Positions 1 to 5,767 of a stretch of 14,039 nucleotides of DNA are shown piece after piece; positions within the stretch are counted from its first letter, which is position 1; each line of letters begins with the position of its first letter. The stretch covers positions 1 to 14,039 of the forward strand of contig URCY01000048.1 of assembly GCA_900546415.1 (NCBI GenBank), written 5' to 3'. The translations under genes were made by a program, and so were the position numbers. The notes below the pieces were generated by a model. The model worked only from the letters and a program-made list of their open reading frames with translations. It did no database searches and was not told the DNA's origin. Source of the DNA: an uncultured Eubacteriales bacterium (GTDB taxonomy: Bacteria; Bacillota; Clostridia; Oscillospirales; Oscillospiraceae).

Positions 1-64
1 CATCCGGTAGAGCGCCACCTTGCCAAGGTGGAGGTAGCGAGTTCGAGCCTCGTCACCCGCTCCA
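1..64 (+). tRNA. tRNA-Gly(GCC), 3' part
   Basis: This is the 3' part of a glycine tRNA whose 5' end lies before the window. The anticodon stem CCACC/GGTGG (15-19 and 27-31) closes a seven-base loop with anticodon GCC at 22-24, which reads GGC and GGU codons. A T-arm with the GTTCGAGCC loop region follows. The acceptor strand CACCCGC (54-60) is followed by discriminator T61 and an encoded CCA (62-64). The missing 5' strand would be GCGGGTG. Confidence 0.96.
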
Positions 65-65
65 G

Positions 66-107
66 AAAAGAAAAGGTCTTTGTCAATCGACAAAGACCTT
101 TTCTTTT
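66..107 (+). terminator. Intrinsic terminator of the tRNA-Gly transcript
   Basis: A perfect 19-bp stem (66-84 with 89-107) closes a four-base loop (AATC). The 3' strand ends in a T-rich run (TTTTCTTTT). It begins one base after the tRNA CCA, so it very likely ends the tRNA transcript. The opposite strand is also A/T-flanked and could terminate in that direction. Confidence 0.9.
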
Positions 108-110
108 CAA

Positions 111-281
111 CGAAATAAATCCCTTTGGGATTTGTGAAATGCCCTTCGGGCGTGAAATACGCCTTCGGCGTATGAAATACCTGCGGGCGTGGGAGGATTT
201 ATTTCCTATCACATTGCGGCGCAGACGCAATATTTCACCGTGTTCGGCAGAACACGATTTCACGTCCGAAGGACATTTCAC
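111..281. repeat. Mirror-symmetric array of short hairpins spaced by GTGAAAT / ATTTCAC
   Basis: Left half: hairpins AAATCCC/GGGATTT (117-133), GCCC/GGGC (141-151) and ACGCC/GGCGT (159-171), each followed by GTGAAAT or ATGAAAT (134-140, 152-158, 172-178). Right half: hairpins ATTGCG/CGCAAT (213-231), CGTGTTC/GAACACG (239-256) and GTCC/GGAC (264-274), each followed by the reverse-complement spacer ATTTCAC (232-238, 257-263, 275-281). An 11-bp inverted repeat, GAAATAAATCC (112-122) with GGATTTATTTC (195-205), brackets the left half. The stems differ in sequence while the spacer is kept, so folding rather than sequence seems conserved. It sits directly upstream of the four-helix-bundle gene and could be its leader RNA or the end of a mobile unit; the function is unknown. 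Confidence 0.8.
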
Positions 282-303
282 AATAGAAAGGGGCGAAACG
301 GAG

Positions 304-657
304 ATGGCGGAATCCAGACTGCGTGTGCTCTCGACCGATTTTGCGGTAAGCGTGATCCGCCTGTGTGACTCCATCAAAGGGCATTACAGCCTTATGAATC
401 AGTTGGAGCGCTCGGCAACCTCGATCGGTGCGAATATCCGCGAGGCACACTATGCGCATGGTAAGGCGGATTTTATTGCCAAGCTGCAAATTGCACTGAA
501 AGAATGCTTTGAAACGGAGTACTGGCTGGAGCTGCTGGTGAAAGCGGGAATCGTGAATGACGGCGGTGTGGGAATGCTGCAGACGACCTGCGGAACGATT
601 CGCCGCCTCCTGATCGCGTCGATCAGCACAGCGAAAGGACAGCAGACCAAGGCCTGA
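304..657 (+). CDS. Four-helix-bundle protein (S23/IVP-like, TIGR02436 type)
   Basis: A 117-residue, almost wholly helical protein of the S23 ribosomal / intervening-sequence-protein family. The family is known from ORFs inside 23S rRNA intervening sequences and is related in fold to Avd, the accessory protein of diversity-generating retroelements; these form ring-like multimers with basic, nucleic-acid-binding surfaces. The family core is clear: NQLERSATSIGANIREA in the second helix, then LQIALKECFETEYWLELL in the third. The ATG at 304 is preferred because it follows AGAAAGGGG and the family match starts there. The same frame is open upstream to base 28, but that part crosses the tRNA, a terminator and the hairpin array. 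There is no rRNA and no reverse transcriptase nearby, so neither the IVS nor the retroelement role is supported here. It has its own terminator. The cellular role is unknown. Confidence 0.87.
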   Translation: MAESRLRVLSTDFAVSVIRLCDSIKGHYSLMNQLERSATSIGANIREAHYAHGKADFIAKLQIALKECFETEYWLELLVKAGIVNDGGVGMLQTTCGTIRRLLIASISTAKGQQTKA

Positions 658-661
658 AAGT

Positions 662-711
662 AGCCCCAAGCACGATGTGCGTTTTTGGCACACGGTGCTT
701 GGGGCTTTTTT
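662..711 (+). terminator. Terminator of the four-helix-bundle gene
   Basis: A 12-bp stem AGCCCCAAGCAC (662-673) pairs with GTGCTTGGGGCT (695-706), extended inside by TGTGC/GCACA, and is followed by a T run to 711. It starts five bases after the stop codon. Read on the minus strand it lacks a good T run, so it is a weaker terminator for the operon arriving from the right. Confidence 0.88.
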
Positions 712-718
712 GATCGGG

Positions 719-1141
719 TCAAAGCGCCCGCAGCTCCTCGATCCGTCTTCTCAAAACGGCGGGGGCGGCGGCGCAGTCGGTCAGGTCACGGACGGCCTGC
801 TCCATCGGGCAAAGCCCGTCGCCGCTGCGGTTGATGATATGATCGGTCAGCGCGCCGTATTCGACCTCGATGCCGTTTGCCGAAAGCAGCGCCTCGGCCT
901 CACGGCTCATGACCTGGCCGTAGACTGACGCGACTCGCATCACGACGAGCAGCATTGCGGCCGCCTTGCCGATGATCCGGTCGGCGACGAATGCGCCCTC
1001 GAGGCGTTCGCTGCGCTCGGCGCGCTCGAGCAGGGGAGCGATGCCGCGCGCGCGGCTGGTCATCACGCGGTCGCGGTCGGCGATCACGCAGGAATAGCCG
1101 CCGCGGGCAAGCAGATTTTTAACGGTTAAAAAGGTGTTCAT
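719..1141 (-). CDS. DUF1893 family protein
   Basis: A 140-residue soluble protein that matches the DUF1893 family from end to end. Diagnostic stretches are GGYSCVIADRDRVMTSRARG near the N-terminus, GIAPLL (33-38), the ADRIIGKAAAMLL helix (53-65), YGQVMSREA (74-82), and the conserved C-terminal motif INRSGDGLCPMEQAV with its cysteine at 111. Members occur as single-domain proteins in Firmicutes; the biochemical activity is not established. It is the last gene of the queT operon: its ATG overlaps the stop of the upstream lipoprotein gene as ATGA and has no Shine-Dalgarno of its own, so translation is probably coupled. Family call secure; function unknown. Confidence 0.85.
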   Translation of the reverse strand: MNTFLTVKNLLARGGYSCVIADRDRVMTSRARGIAPLLERAERSERLEGAFVADRIIGKAAAMLLVVMRVASVYGQVMSREAEALLSANGIEVEYGALTDHIINRSGDGLCPMEQAVRDLTDCAAAPAVLRRRIEELRAL

Positions 1142-1692
1142 TCGGCAATAAAATAGTACGCAAGCTGCATCGTGGTGTCGTTGATCATGGACAGCATGGC
1201 GTAATTGCCCTGCGTGTCCGTCCAGCTCCAGAGCGTGGGCGCAGCGGTGTCGTCGGTCGACGGCTCGCCGTAGAGGCTCGTGAGCTGACCGGCGTATTCG
1301 TTCAGCGTGTCGGCCGTGACGGATTCGCCGGAGAGCGTGCAGGAAATGCGCGTGCGCTCACCGAAGCTGATCTGCACCTGCGAGAAATAGAGCTGGTCAA
1401 CGGTCATCTCGTTGAACACATAGACGGTTGTGCCGTTCTCGTCGAACGAGAAATCGCAGGAACGCCCCTCGGCCTTCTCGACATCGGCGAGCGTGAAGCC
1501 CTTGCCGGTCAGGCCGTTGAAATCGAGCGCCGCCTTCGTCTCGGAAGCGGTCTCGCCCTGCTCGGAGACGGCTTCGCTCCGGGCGGGTGCTGCGGTGGTC
1601 GTCGGCTCGTCCGTCTGCGCGTCCTGCGATTTGCAGGCGAACAGGCTCAGCGCGAGGAGCAGACAGAGCAGCAGCGCAAATGTCTTTTTCAT
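1138..1692 (-). CDS. Putative lipoprotein of unknown function
   Basis: A 184-residue secreted protein. Residues 1-19 form a lipoprotein signal peptide (two Lys, a long Leu/Ala core, lipobox LFAC with the lipidated Cys at 20). Residues 21-55 are a Thr/Ala/Ser/Glu-rich, probably unstructured linker. The globular part (about 56-184) mixes short strands with acidic turns and includes FNGLTGKGFTLADVEKAEG and a late GEPSTDD turn followed by LWSWTDTQG. I recognise no enzyme motif and cannot name the family. The start has a good AGGAGG about 9 bases upstream and overlaps the Gx transporter stop by ATGA; the stop overlaps the DUF1893 start. It is presumably anchored on the outer face of the membrane. 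A link to the neighbouring transporters is only inferred. Confidence 0.82.
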   Translation of the reverse strand: MKKTFALLLCLLLALSLFACKSQDAQTDEPTTTAAPARSEAVSEQGETASETKAALDFNGLTGKGFTLADVEKAEGRSCDFSFDENGTTVYVFNEMTVDQLYFSQVQISFGERTRISCTLSGESVTADTLNEYAGQLTSLYGEPSTDDTAAPTLWSWTDTQGNYAMLSMINDTTMQLAYYFIAE

Positions 1693-2207
1693 GTTGATGA
1701 ATTCCTCCTGTTTTTGGTGATGCGGTCATAAGCCAGCTGCGCGGCCGTGCCGGTGAGCAGACCGGTCGCGAGGGCGCACAGCAGCATGAGCGGAAGATAC
1801 CAGAGCAGCAGCGGCGTCTGCGTGACGGCCAGCGCGACGAGCATCTGCGCGCAGATGTGCGCAATGCCGCCGCATACGCCGCAGACCCAGAGCTGATTCT
1901 TCGGCAGCGCGCGGCTCAGAAGCGCCATGCAGAGCCAGCTGAGCAGGCCGCCCGCCAGCGCGTAGAGCAGCGCCGACGGCTGACCGAGCAGAAGATTCCC
2001 GAGCAGAACGCGTCCGAGCACGATCCCCAGCGCTTCCTTCCAGCCCAGCAGCGCCAGCGCCAGAAGCGTGACGATGTTGCTCAGGCCGAGCTTGATGCCG
2101 GGGAAGGGGAGCGGCAGGGGGATCTGCGCCTCCAGCACGAAGATGCCGAGCGCGACCGCACAGAGCACCGCGCAGAGGACGAGCCGCCGCAGCCGCGGGC
2201 GGCTCAT
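1689..2207 (-). CDS. Gx transporter family membrane protein (Hpre_diP_synt_I, PF07456)
   Basis: A 172-residue integral membrane protein with about five hydrophobic segments. The signature FVLEAQIPLPLPFPGIKLGL, then SNIVTLLALALLGW, is typical of the family once annotated as heptaprenyl diphosphate synthase component I and now regarded as a putative transporter. RVLLGNLLLGQPSALLYALA and the Gly-rich CGVCGGIAHICAQM helix also fit, as does the length. The substrate is not known with certainty. The ATG at 2207 overlaps the queT stop as ATGA; a GTG at 2249 in the same frame is less likely because it would overlap queT by 46 bases with no better ribosome site. Pairing with QueT suggests a small-molecule uptake operon. 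Confidence 0.88.
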   Translation of the reverse strand: MSRPRLRRLVLCAVLCAVALGIFVLEAQIPLPLPFPGIKLGLSNIVTLLALALLGWKEALGIVLGRVLLGNLLLGQPSALLYALAGGLLSWLCMALLSRALPKNQLWVCGVCGGIAHICAQMLVALAVTQTPLLLWYLPLMLLCALATGLLTGTAAQLAYDRITKNRRNSST

Positions 2208-2716
2208 GCGCGGAAAAACTGCTTGCCGCGGCGGTCGATCAGTACGCACAGCGCCGTGCCGAGCGTCAGCAGCACACCGGCCTCACCGGCGGCGACGCAG
2301 AGCGCCGTGATGCCGAAGGGCAGGTCGAAGCAGACGGCCAGCTCGCCGCCGACGATCAGGCCGTTCATCAGCGCGGGCATGAGCAGCGACGGGATCGGCA
2401 GCCGGAACACGCGCACCTTGCGCAGCGCCCACATGGCTGAGCACGCGGCCAGCGTTGCGAGCGTGCCGAAGATCAGGTCGAGCGGCATGACGGTCGCGGA
2501 CGTGACGAGGTTCGCCAGCAGACAGCCGAGTGTCAGGCCGGGAATGGCTGCGGCGGAATAAATCGCCAGCACGCACAGCGCCTCGGACATGCGGAACTGG
2601 ACGTCCATCGTGACCGAGCTGGGCAGGAGCACGCCCTGCAAAAAGGTCAGCGCGGTATAGAGCGCGGCGAGCACGGCGGCAAAGGTGATCTGTTTGGTCG
2701 TTTTGGTAGCTTTCAT
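2204..2716 (-). CDS. queT: QueT family queuosine-precursor transporter
   Basis: A 170-residue membrane protein with five to six hydrophobic helices. The family hallmark is near the N-terminus: TKQITFAAVLAALYTALTFL, then the re-entrant SVTMDVQFRMSEALCVLAIY. This is followed by IPGLTLGCLLANL and a Gly-rich last helix. QueT proteins (PF06177) are thought to be substrate-specificity subunits that work with an ECF module to import preQ0/preQ1 or a related queuosine precursor. The ATG at 2716 has GGGAG eight bases upstream and begins the family homology; in-frame codons up to 2779 lie in the structured leader. It is the first gene of a four-gene operon, and its leader is a good preQ1-riboswitch candidate, which supports the name. 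No ECF ATPase genes are in the window. Confidence 0.9.
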   Translation of the reverse strand: MKATKTTKQITFAAVLAALYTALTFLQGVLLPSSVTMDVQFRMSEALCVLAIYSAAAIPGLTLGCLLANLVTSATVMPLDLIFGTLATLAACSAMWALRKVRVFRLPIPSLLMPALMNGLIVGGELAVCFDLPFGITALCVAAGEAGVLLTLGTALCVLIDRRGKQFFRA

Positions 2717-2721
2717 GAACT

Positions 2722-2790
2722 TGTCTCCCATAGTTTTATTTTTCGACAGGATGGTTTCGAACTGTCGGACGTTCGGCATAGGTCGAACAT
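2722..2790 (-). promoter_or_regulatory. Candidate preQ1-type riboswitch in the queT leader
   Basis: Read on the minus strand, hairpin GUUCG/CGAAC (2784-2788 with 2771-2775, extendable by two pairs) has loop ACCUAUGC (2783-2776). The loop CCUAU can pair with AUGGG (2731-2727), which overlaps the GGGAG ribosome binding site, giving an H-type pseudoknot with one G-U pair. A second hairpin, CGACAG/CUGUCG (2767-2762 with 2749-2744), is inserted, followed by an A-rich strand AAAAAUAAAAC. This combination before queT is what preQ1 riboswitches look like, and class III is described from Faecalibacterium queT genes. The class assignment is from memory, not alignment. Ligand binding would be expected to hide the ribosome site. 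Confidence 0.6.
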
Positions 2791-2794
2791 TCCT

Positions 2795-2823
2795 ATTCTA
2801 CATGAAAAAACGCTTTTCGTCAA
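2795..2823 (-). promoter_or_regulatory. Sigma-A promoter of the queT operon
   Basis: On the minus strand: -35 TTGACG (2823-2818), a 17-base spacer, -10 TAGAAT (2800-2795). The predicted start falls near 2788, the first base of the leader hairpin, so the leader would be only about 72 bases and almost entirely riboswitch-like. Confidence 0.85.
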
Positions 2824-2882
2824 GGATTATTCTGGGATCGGGGATTTTTCGGCATGGAATCGTTTCCACCGGCTGAAATTGG

Positions 2883-2911
2883 TTGCACTTTTTTTGCCGG
2901 TGTGGTATAAT
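2883..2911 (+). promoter_or_regulatory. Sigma-A promoter of vanZ-like gene and metG
   Basis: TTGCAC (2883-2888), a 17-base spacer and a consensus TATAAT (2906-2911). It faces away from the queT promoter and is followed by about 25 bases of leader to the TTG start. No T-box leader for metG is visible. Confidence 0.88.
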
Positions 2912-2943
2912 CATAAGAACTGTGGCGCGATGGAGATGAGAGC

Positions 2944-3354
2944 TTGAAGAAATCACAAAACTGGTGGCGTCTGGCCGTGTCGCTGCTCTGGCTGGCGCTG
3001 ATCTATTTCCAGTCAGCGCTTCCGGCTCCGACGAGTCAGGCCGAGAGCGGCGGGCTTCTGGCCGTGGTGCAGACGGTGTTCCCGTGGATGACGAACCTTC
3101 TGCTCCGGAAGATCGCGCACTTTACCGAATATGCGGTGCTGGGCGCGCTTTTTGCGGCGTTTTTTGCCCGCGCACGGAATCCCATCCTGCTCAAGCCGCT
3201 CGCCTTCGGCGCTTTTGCCGCGCTCAGCGACGAGACGCTGCAGCTTTTCGTGCCCGGGCGCAGCGGACAGCTCTCCGACGTCTGGCTGGATATGGCGGGC
3301 GTCGCCTGCGGCGCGCTGCTGGTCTGGCTGATCCGTAAAATTCGCAAGCACTGA
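2944..3354 (+). CDS. VanZ family membrane protein
   Basis: A 136-residue protein with about four membrane segments (about 9-27, 55-75, 80-93 and 112-131). The VanZ domain is recognised from KIAHFTEYAVLGALF and the conserved loop DETLQLFVPGRSGQLSDVWL, followed by the last helix with GVACGALLVW. VanZ itself gives low-level teicoplanin resistance in enterococci, but most chromosomal homologues, like this one, have no known role and no van cluster beside them. The start is TTG at 2944, preceded by GGAG about eight bases upstream. It shares a promoter with metG, which starts 13 bases after its stop. The pairing may be operonic convenience rather than function. Confidence 0.88.
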   Translation: MKKSQNWWRLAVSLLWLALIYFQSALPAPTSQAESGGLLAVVQTVFPWMTNLLLRKIAHFTEYAVLGALFAAFFARARNPILLKPLAFGAFAALSDETLQLFVPGRSGQLSDVWLDMAGVACGALLVWLIRKIRKH

Positions 3355-3367
3355 GGGAGGCTTGAAT

Positions 3368-5305
3368 ATGAAAGAAAAATTCTTTATCACGACCCCGATC
3401 TATTACCCGTCCGAGCGGCTGCACATTGGCCACACCTATTGCACCGTCGCGACGGACGCCATGGCGCGCTATAAGCGCCTGCGCGGCTATGACGTCATGT
3501 TCCTGACCGGAACGGACGAGCACGGCCAGAAGATCGAGGACAAGGCCAAGGCCGCCGGGATCACCCCGAAGCAGTATGTCGACAACATCGTCGTCGGCGA
3601 AAAGGGCGTGCTGGATCTCTGGAAGCTGATGAACATCTCCTACGACCGCTTCATCCGCACCACGGACGACTATCACGTCGCGGCGATCCAGAAGATCTTC
3701 AAGAAAATGTACGAAAACGGCGATATTTACAAGGGCACCTATAAGGGCATGTACTGCACGCCGTGCGAGTCCTTCTGGACGGAGAGTCAGCTCAAGGACG
3801 GCAAGTGCCCCGACTGCGGCCGCGCATGCAAGCCCGCTGAGGAGGAGGCCTATTTCTTCCGTCTGTCGAAATATGCCGAGCCGGTGCGCAAGCTGCTGCT
3901 GGAGACGGACTACCTCGAGCCGCGCAGCCGTGTCAACGAGATGGTCAACAATTTCATCGACGCCGGTCTGGAGGATCTCTGCGTCTCGCGCACGAGCTTC
4001 ACCTGGGGCGTTCCGGTCGATTTCGATCCGGGTCACGTGGTCTATGTCTGGGTCGACGCGCTGTTCAACTATACCACGGCGCTCGGCTTCATGAACGACC
4101 GCTACCACGACTATGAAAAATACTGGCCGGCCGATGTGCATTTCGTCGGTAAGGAGATCGTCCGCTTCCACTCGATCATCTGGCCGGCCATGCTCATGAG
4201 CATGGGTATGCCTCTGCCCAAGAAGGTCTTCGGCCACGGCTGGCTGCTGCTCGACGGCGGCAAGATGTCCAAGTCCAAGGGCAACGTCGTCGATCCGTAT
4301 CTGCTGGCCGAGCGCTACGGCACGGACGCGCTGCGCTTCTTCCTGCTGCGCTCGTTCCCGTTCGGCTCGGACGGCAATTTCTCCAACGAGCTGCTCATCA
4401 ACTGCATCAACACCGACCTTGCCAACGATCTGGGCAACCTCGTCAGCCGCACGGTCGCCATGGTGCAGAAATATTTCGGCGGCAGACTGCCCGCCGAGCA
4501 GACGGCCGACCCCGCGCTCGACGACGAGCTGATCGGCATGGCCGCGGCGCTGCACGAAAAATACGAGGCGCAGATGGAGCATTTCGCCTTCCAGAACGCC
4601 CTCAGCGAGGTCTTTGCCGTGATCTCCCGCGCAAATAAGTATATCGACGAGAACGCTCCGTGGGTGCTGGCCAAGGACGAGGCCAACAAGCCGCGTCTTG
4701 CCCGCGTGATGTATAACCTGCTCGAGACGGTGCGCATCTGCGCCGGTCTGCTCACCCCGTTCACACCTGCGACCAGCGCCGAGATCCAAAAGCGCATCGG
4801 CGCGGAAGCCTGCGACTGGGAGAGCCTCTGCGCGTTCGGCGGTCTGAGCCGCGAGGCGCAGGTCACGGCCGGCCCGGCGCTCTTCCCGCGCATCGACGCG
4901 GTCAAGGAGCTGGCCGAGCTGGAGGCGCTGACGGCAAAGCCCAAGCAGCCCGAGGAGGCGCCGCTCGCCGAGCCGCTGCCGCCCGTGAGCTTCGACGAAT
5001 TCTGCAAGGTCGAAATGACGGTCGTCAAGGTTCTGACCTGCGAGCCGGTCAAGAAGTCCGAGAAGCTGCTGAAATTCACGCTCAACGACGGCACGGACAA
5101 GCCGCGCCAGATCCTCTCGGGCATCGCGAAGTATTATAAGCCCGAGGAGCTGCTCGGAAAGACGCTCGTCGCCGTGACGAATCTGCCGCCGCGCAAGATG
5201 ATGGGGCAGGAGAGCTGCGGGATGCTGCTGTCGGCCGAACGCGGCGACAAGCTGCACCTGCTCATGCTGGATGACAAGATCCCCGCCGGGGCGAGACTCG
5301 TTTGA
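3368..5305 (+). CDS. metG: Methionine-tRNA ligase (MetG) with C-terminal tRNA-binding domain
   Basis: A 645-residue class I aminoacyl-tRNA synthetase that charges tRNA-Met in the cytoplasm. The ATP-binding HIGH motif is intact at residues 19-22 (ERLHIGHTY) and KMSKS at 299-303 (GGKMSKSKG). The connective-peptide zinc knuckle uses C130, C133, C147 and C150. The helical anticodon-binding domain spans about 360-500. A linker rich in Ala/Glu/Pro leads to an OB-fold EMAP-II/Trbp111-like domain (about 540-645, with VKKSEKLLKF and NLPPRKMMGQES), the dimerising tRNA-binding module of long bacterial MetG. Length is normal. The ATG at 3368 has GGAGG seven bases upstream; a TTG two codons earlier is less well placed. 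No frameshift or missing catalytic residue was seen. Confidence 0.98.
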   Translation: MKEKFFITTPIYYPSERLHIGHTYCTVATDAMARYKRLRGYDVMFLTGTDEHGQKIEDKAKAAGITPKQYVDNIVVGEKGVLDLWKLMNISYDRFIRTTDDYHVAAIQKIFKKMYENGDIYKGTYKGMYCTPCESFWTESQLKDGKCPDCGRACKPAEEEAYFFRLSKYAEPVRKLLLETDYLEPRSRVNEMVNNFIDAGLEDLCVSRTSFTWGVPVDFDPGHVVYVWVDALFNYTTALGFMNDRYHDYEKYWPADVHFVGKEIVRFHSIIWPAMLMSMGMPLPKKVFGHGWLLLDGGKMSKSKGNVVDPYLLAERYGTDALRFFLLRSFPFGSDGNFSNELLINCINTDLANDLGNLVSRTVAMVQKYFGGRLPAEQTADPALDDELIGMAAALHEKYEAQMEHFAFQNALSEVFAVISRANKYIDENAPWVLAKDEANKPRLARVMYNLLETVRICAGLLTPFTPATSAEIQKRIGAEACDWESLCAFGGLSREAQVTAGPALFPRIDAVKELAELEALTAKPKQPEEAPLAEPLPPVSFDEFCKVEMTVVKVLTCEPVKKSEKLLKFTLNDGTDKPRQILSGIAKYYKPEELLGKTLVAVTNLPPRKMMGQESCGMLLSAERGDKLHLLMLDDKIPAGARLV

Positions 5306-5324
5306 GGCAGGGCAAAGCTGCGCG

Positions 5325-5440
5325 GTGAAATTTGCCCTTCGGGCAAGTGAAAGATGCTGCGCATATGAAATGCGGGCTTGCGCCCGCGTGAAACGGCGCT
5401 CCCGGAGAAGCGCCGTTGCGCTGTCGCTTCGCGACAGATT
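5325..5440. repeat. Second GTGAAAT hairpin array, without an adjacent four-helix-bundle gene
   Basis: Hairpins TTGCCC/GGGCAA (5332-5346), ATGC/GCAT (5354-5364), GCGGGC/GCCCGC (5372-5387), GGCGCT/AGCGCC (5395-5414) and CTGTCGC/GCGACAG (5421-5437) follow one another. The spacers are GTGAAAT (5325-5331), GTGAAAG (5347-5353), ATGAAAT (5365-5371) and GTGAAAC (5388-5394). This is the same design as the array at 111-281, with unrelated stems, but only the left-handed spacer orientation is present. It lies 19 bases after the metG stop and is probably transcribed with metG. Confidence 0.78.
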
Positions 5441-5456
5441 TGAATATTTCGGTTGT

Positions 5457-5494
5457 TAAAACGGCAGGTTTTCACGAAAAAACCTGCCGTTTTT
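5457..5494 (+). terminator. Terminator downstream of metG
   Basis: Stem ACGGCAGGTT (5461-5470) pairs with AACCTGCCGT (5481-5490), extended by flanking A and T runs on both sides. It ends the metG transcript after the hairpin array; the flanking A run lets it work in both directions. Confidence 0.88.
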
Positions 5495-5659
5495 GTGTCA
5501 TTGCGAGGAGGACACTTTTTTGCGCCCGACGCGGCAATCTTTGACGGAACGAGACTGCATCCCGGAACGCAGCACGGCCGAGGCTGCGCAGTGAAATACG
5601 ATCTTTGATCGTGTGATCCTGATTTTTGATTCATTATTTTAATCAGAATCAGAGATGAC
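5495..5659. other. Gene-free spacer with repeat-like segments
   Basis: Contains a GTCATTGCGAGGAG (5497-5510) to GCGGCAATCT (5531-5540) segment in which ATTGC and GCAAT are complementary; it resembles dispersed GTCATTGCGAG...GCAATCT repeats that I remember from many bacterial genomes. A single GTGAAAT (5591-5597) precedes hairpin ACGATC/GATCGT (5598-5612). An imperfect AT-rich hairpin spans 5619-5652 (CTGATT with AATCAG, then TGATT with AATCA). No credible gene was found here. It looks like a graveyard or landing area for small repeats between two convergent operons. Confidence 0.55.
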
Positions 5660-5694
5660 AAAAAGGTAGGTTTTTTCGTAAAACCTACCTTTTT
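5660..5694 (-). terminator. Terminator between the convergent metG and nagA operons
   Basis: A perfect 15-bp stem (5660-5674 with 5680-5694) with a five-base loop and runs of A and T at its ends. It lies about 70 bases beyond the nagA stop and reads as an intrinsic terminator on the minus strand; the T run on the plus side makes it bidirectional. Confidence 0.85.
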
Positions 5695-5767
5695 GCATGA
5701 AAGTGTTTTGTTAACGCGCTGGCCTTGCACACGCCTATAAGGAGCGGCGTCCCGCGTGCGTTTTTGA

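Noticed and set aside
1..110. Prophage attachment site at the tRNA-Gly 3' end
   Set aside because: The tRNA end is not duplicated in the window, no integrase is present, and the phage genes lie 10 kb away beyond ordinary chromosomal genes.
111..281. CRISPR array
   Set aside because: The conserved unit is only seven bases, flips orientation midway, and the intervening sequences are self-complementary hairpins of differing length rather than spacers; no cas genes.
28..303. In-frame upstream extension of the four-helix-bundle gene
   Set aside because: It would translate the tRNA-Gly, its terminator and the hairpin array; the ATG at 304 has a ribosome site and starts the family match.
1..657. 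23S rRNA intervening sequence with IVP gene
   Set aside because: The protein belongs to that family, but the flanking sequence is a tRNA and a transporter operon, with no 23S rRNA.
304..657. Avd protein of a diversity-generating retroelement
   Set aside because: No reverse transcriptase and no template/variable repeat pair is seen in the window.
1857..2561. 234-codon plus-strand open frame over the queT and Gx genes
   Set aside because: Antisense shadow of two clear membrane-protein genes, with Arg/Gln/Ala-rich low-information composition.
2944..3354. Glycopeptide-resistance gene vanZ
   Set aside because: The domain is common in chromosomes without van clusters; no vanHAX or vanRS genes are nearby, so resistance is not supported.
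3224..5257. 677-codon open frame antisense to metG
   Set aside because: It mirrors a metG with all catalytic motifs intact. The long antisense frame is a by-product of GC-rich codon use; no family is recognised in it.
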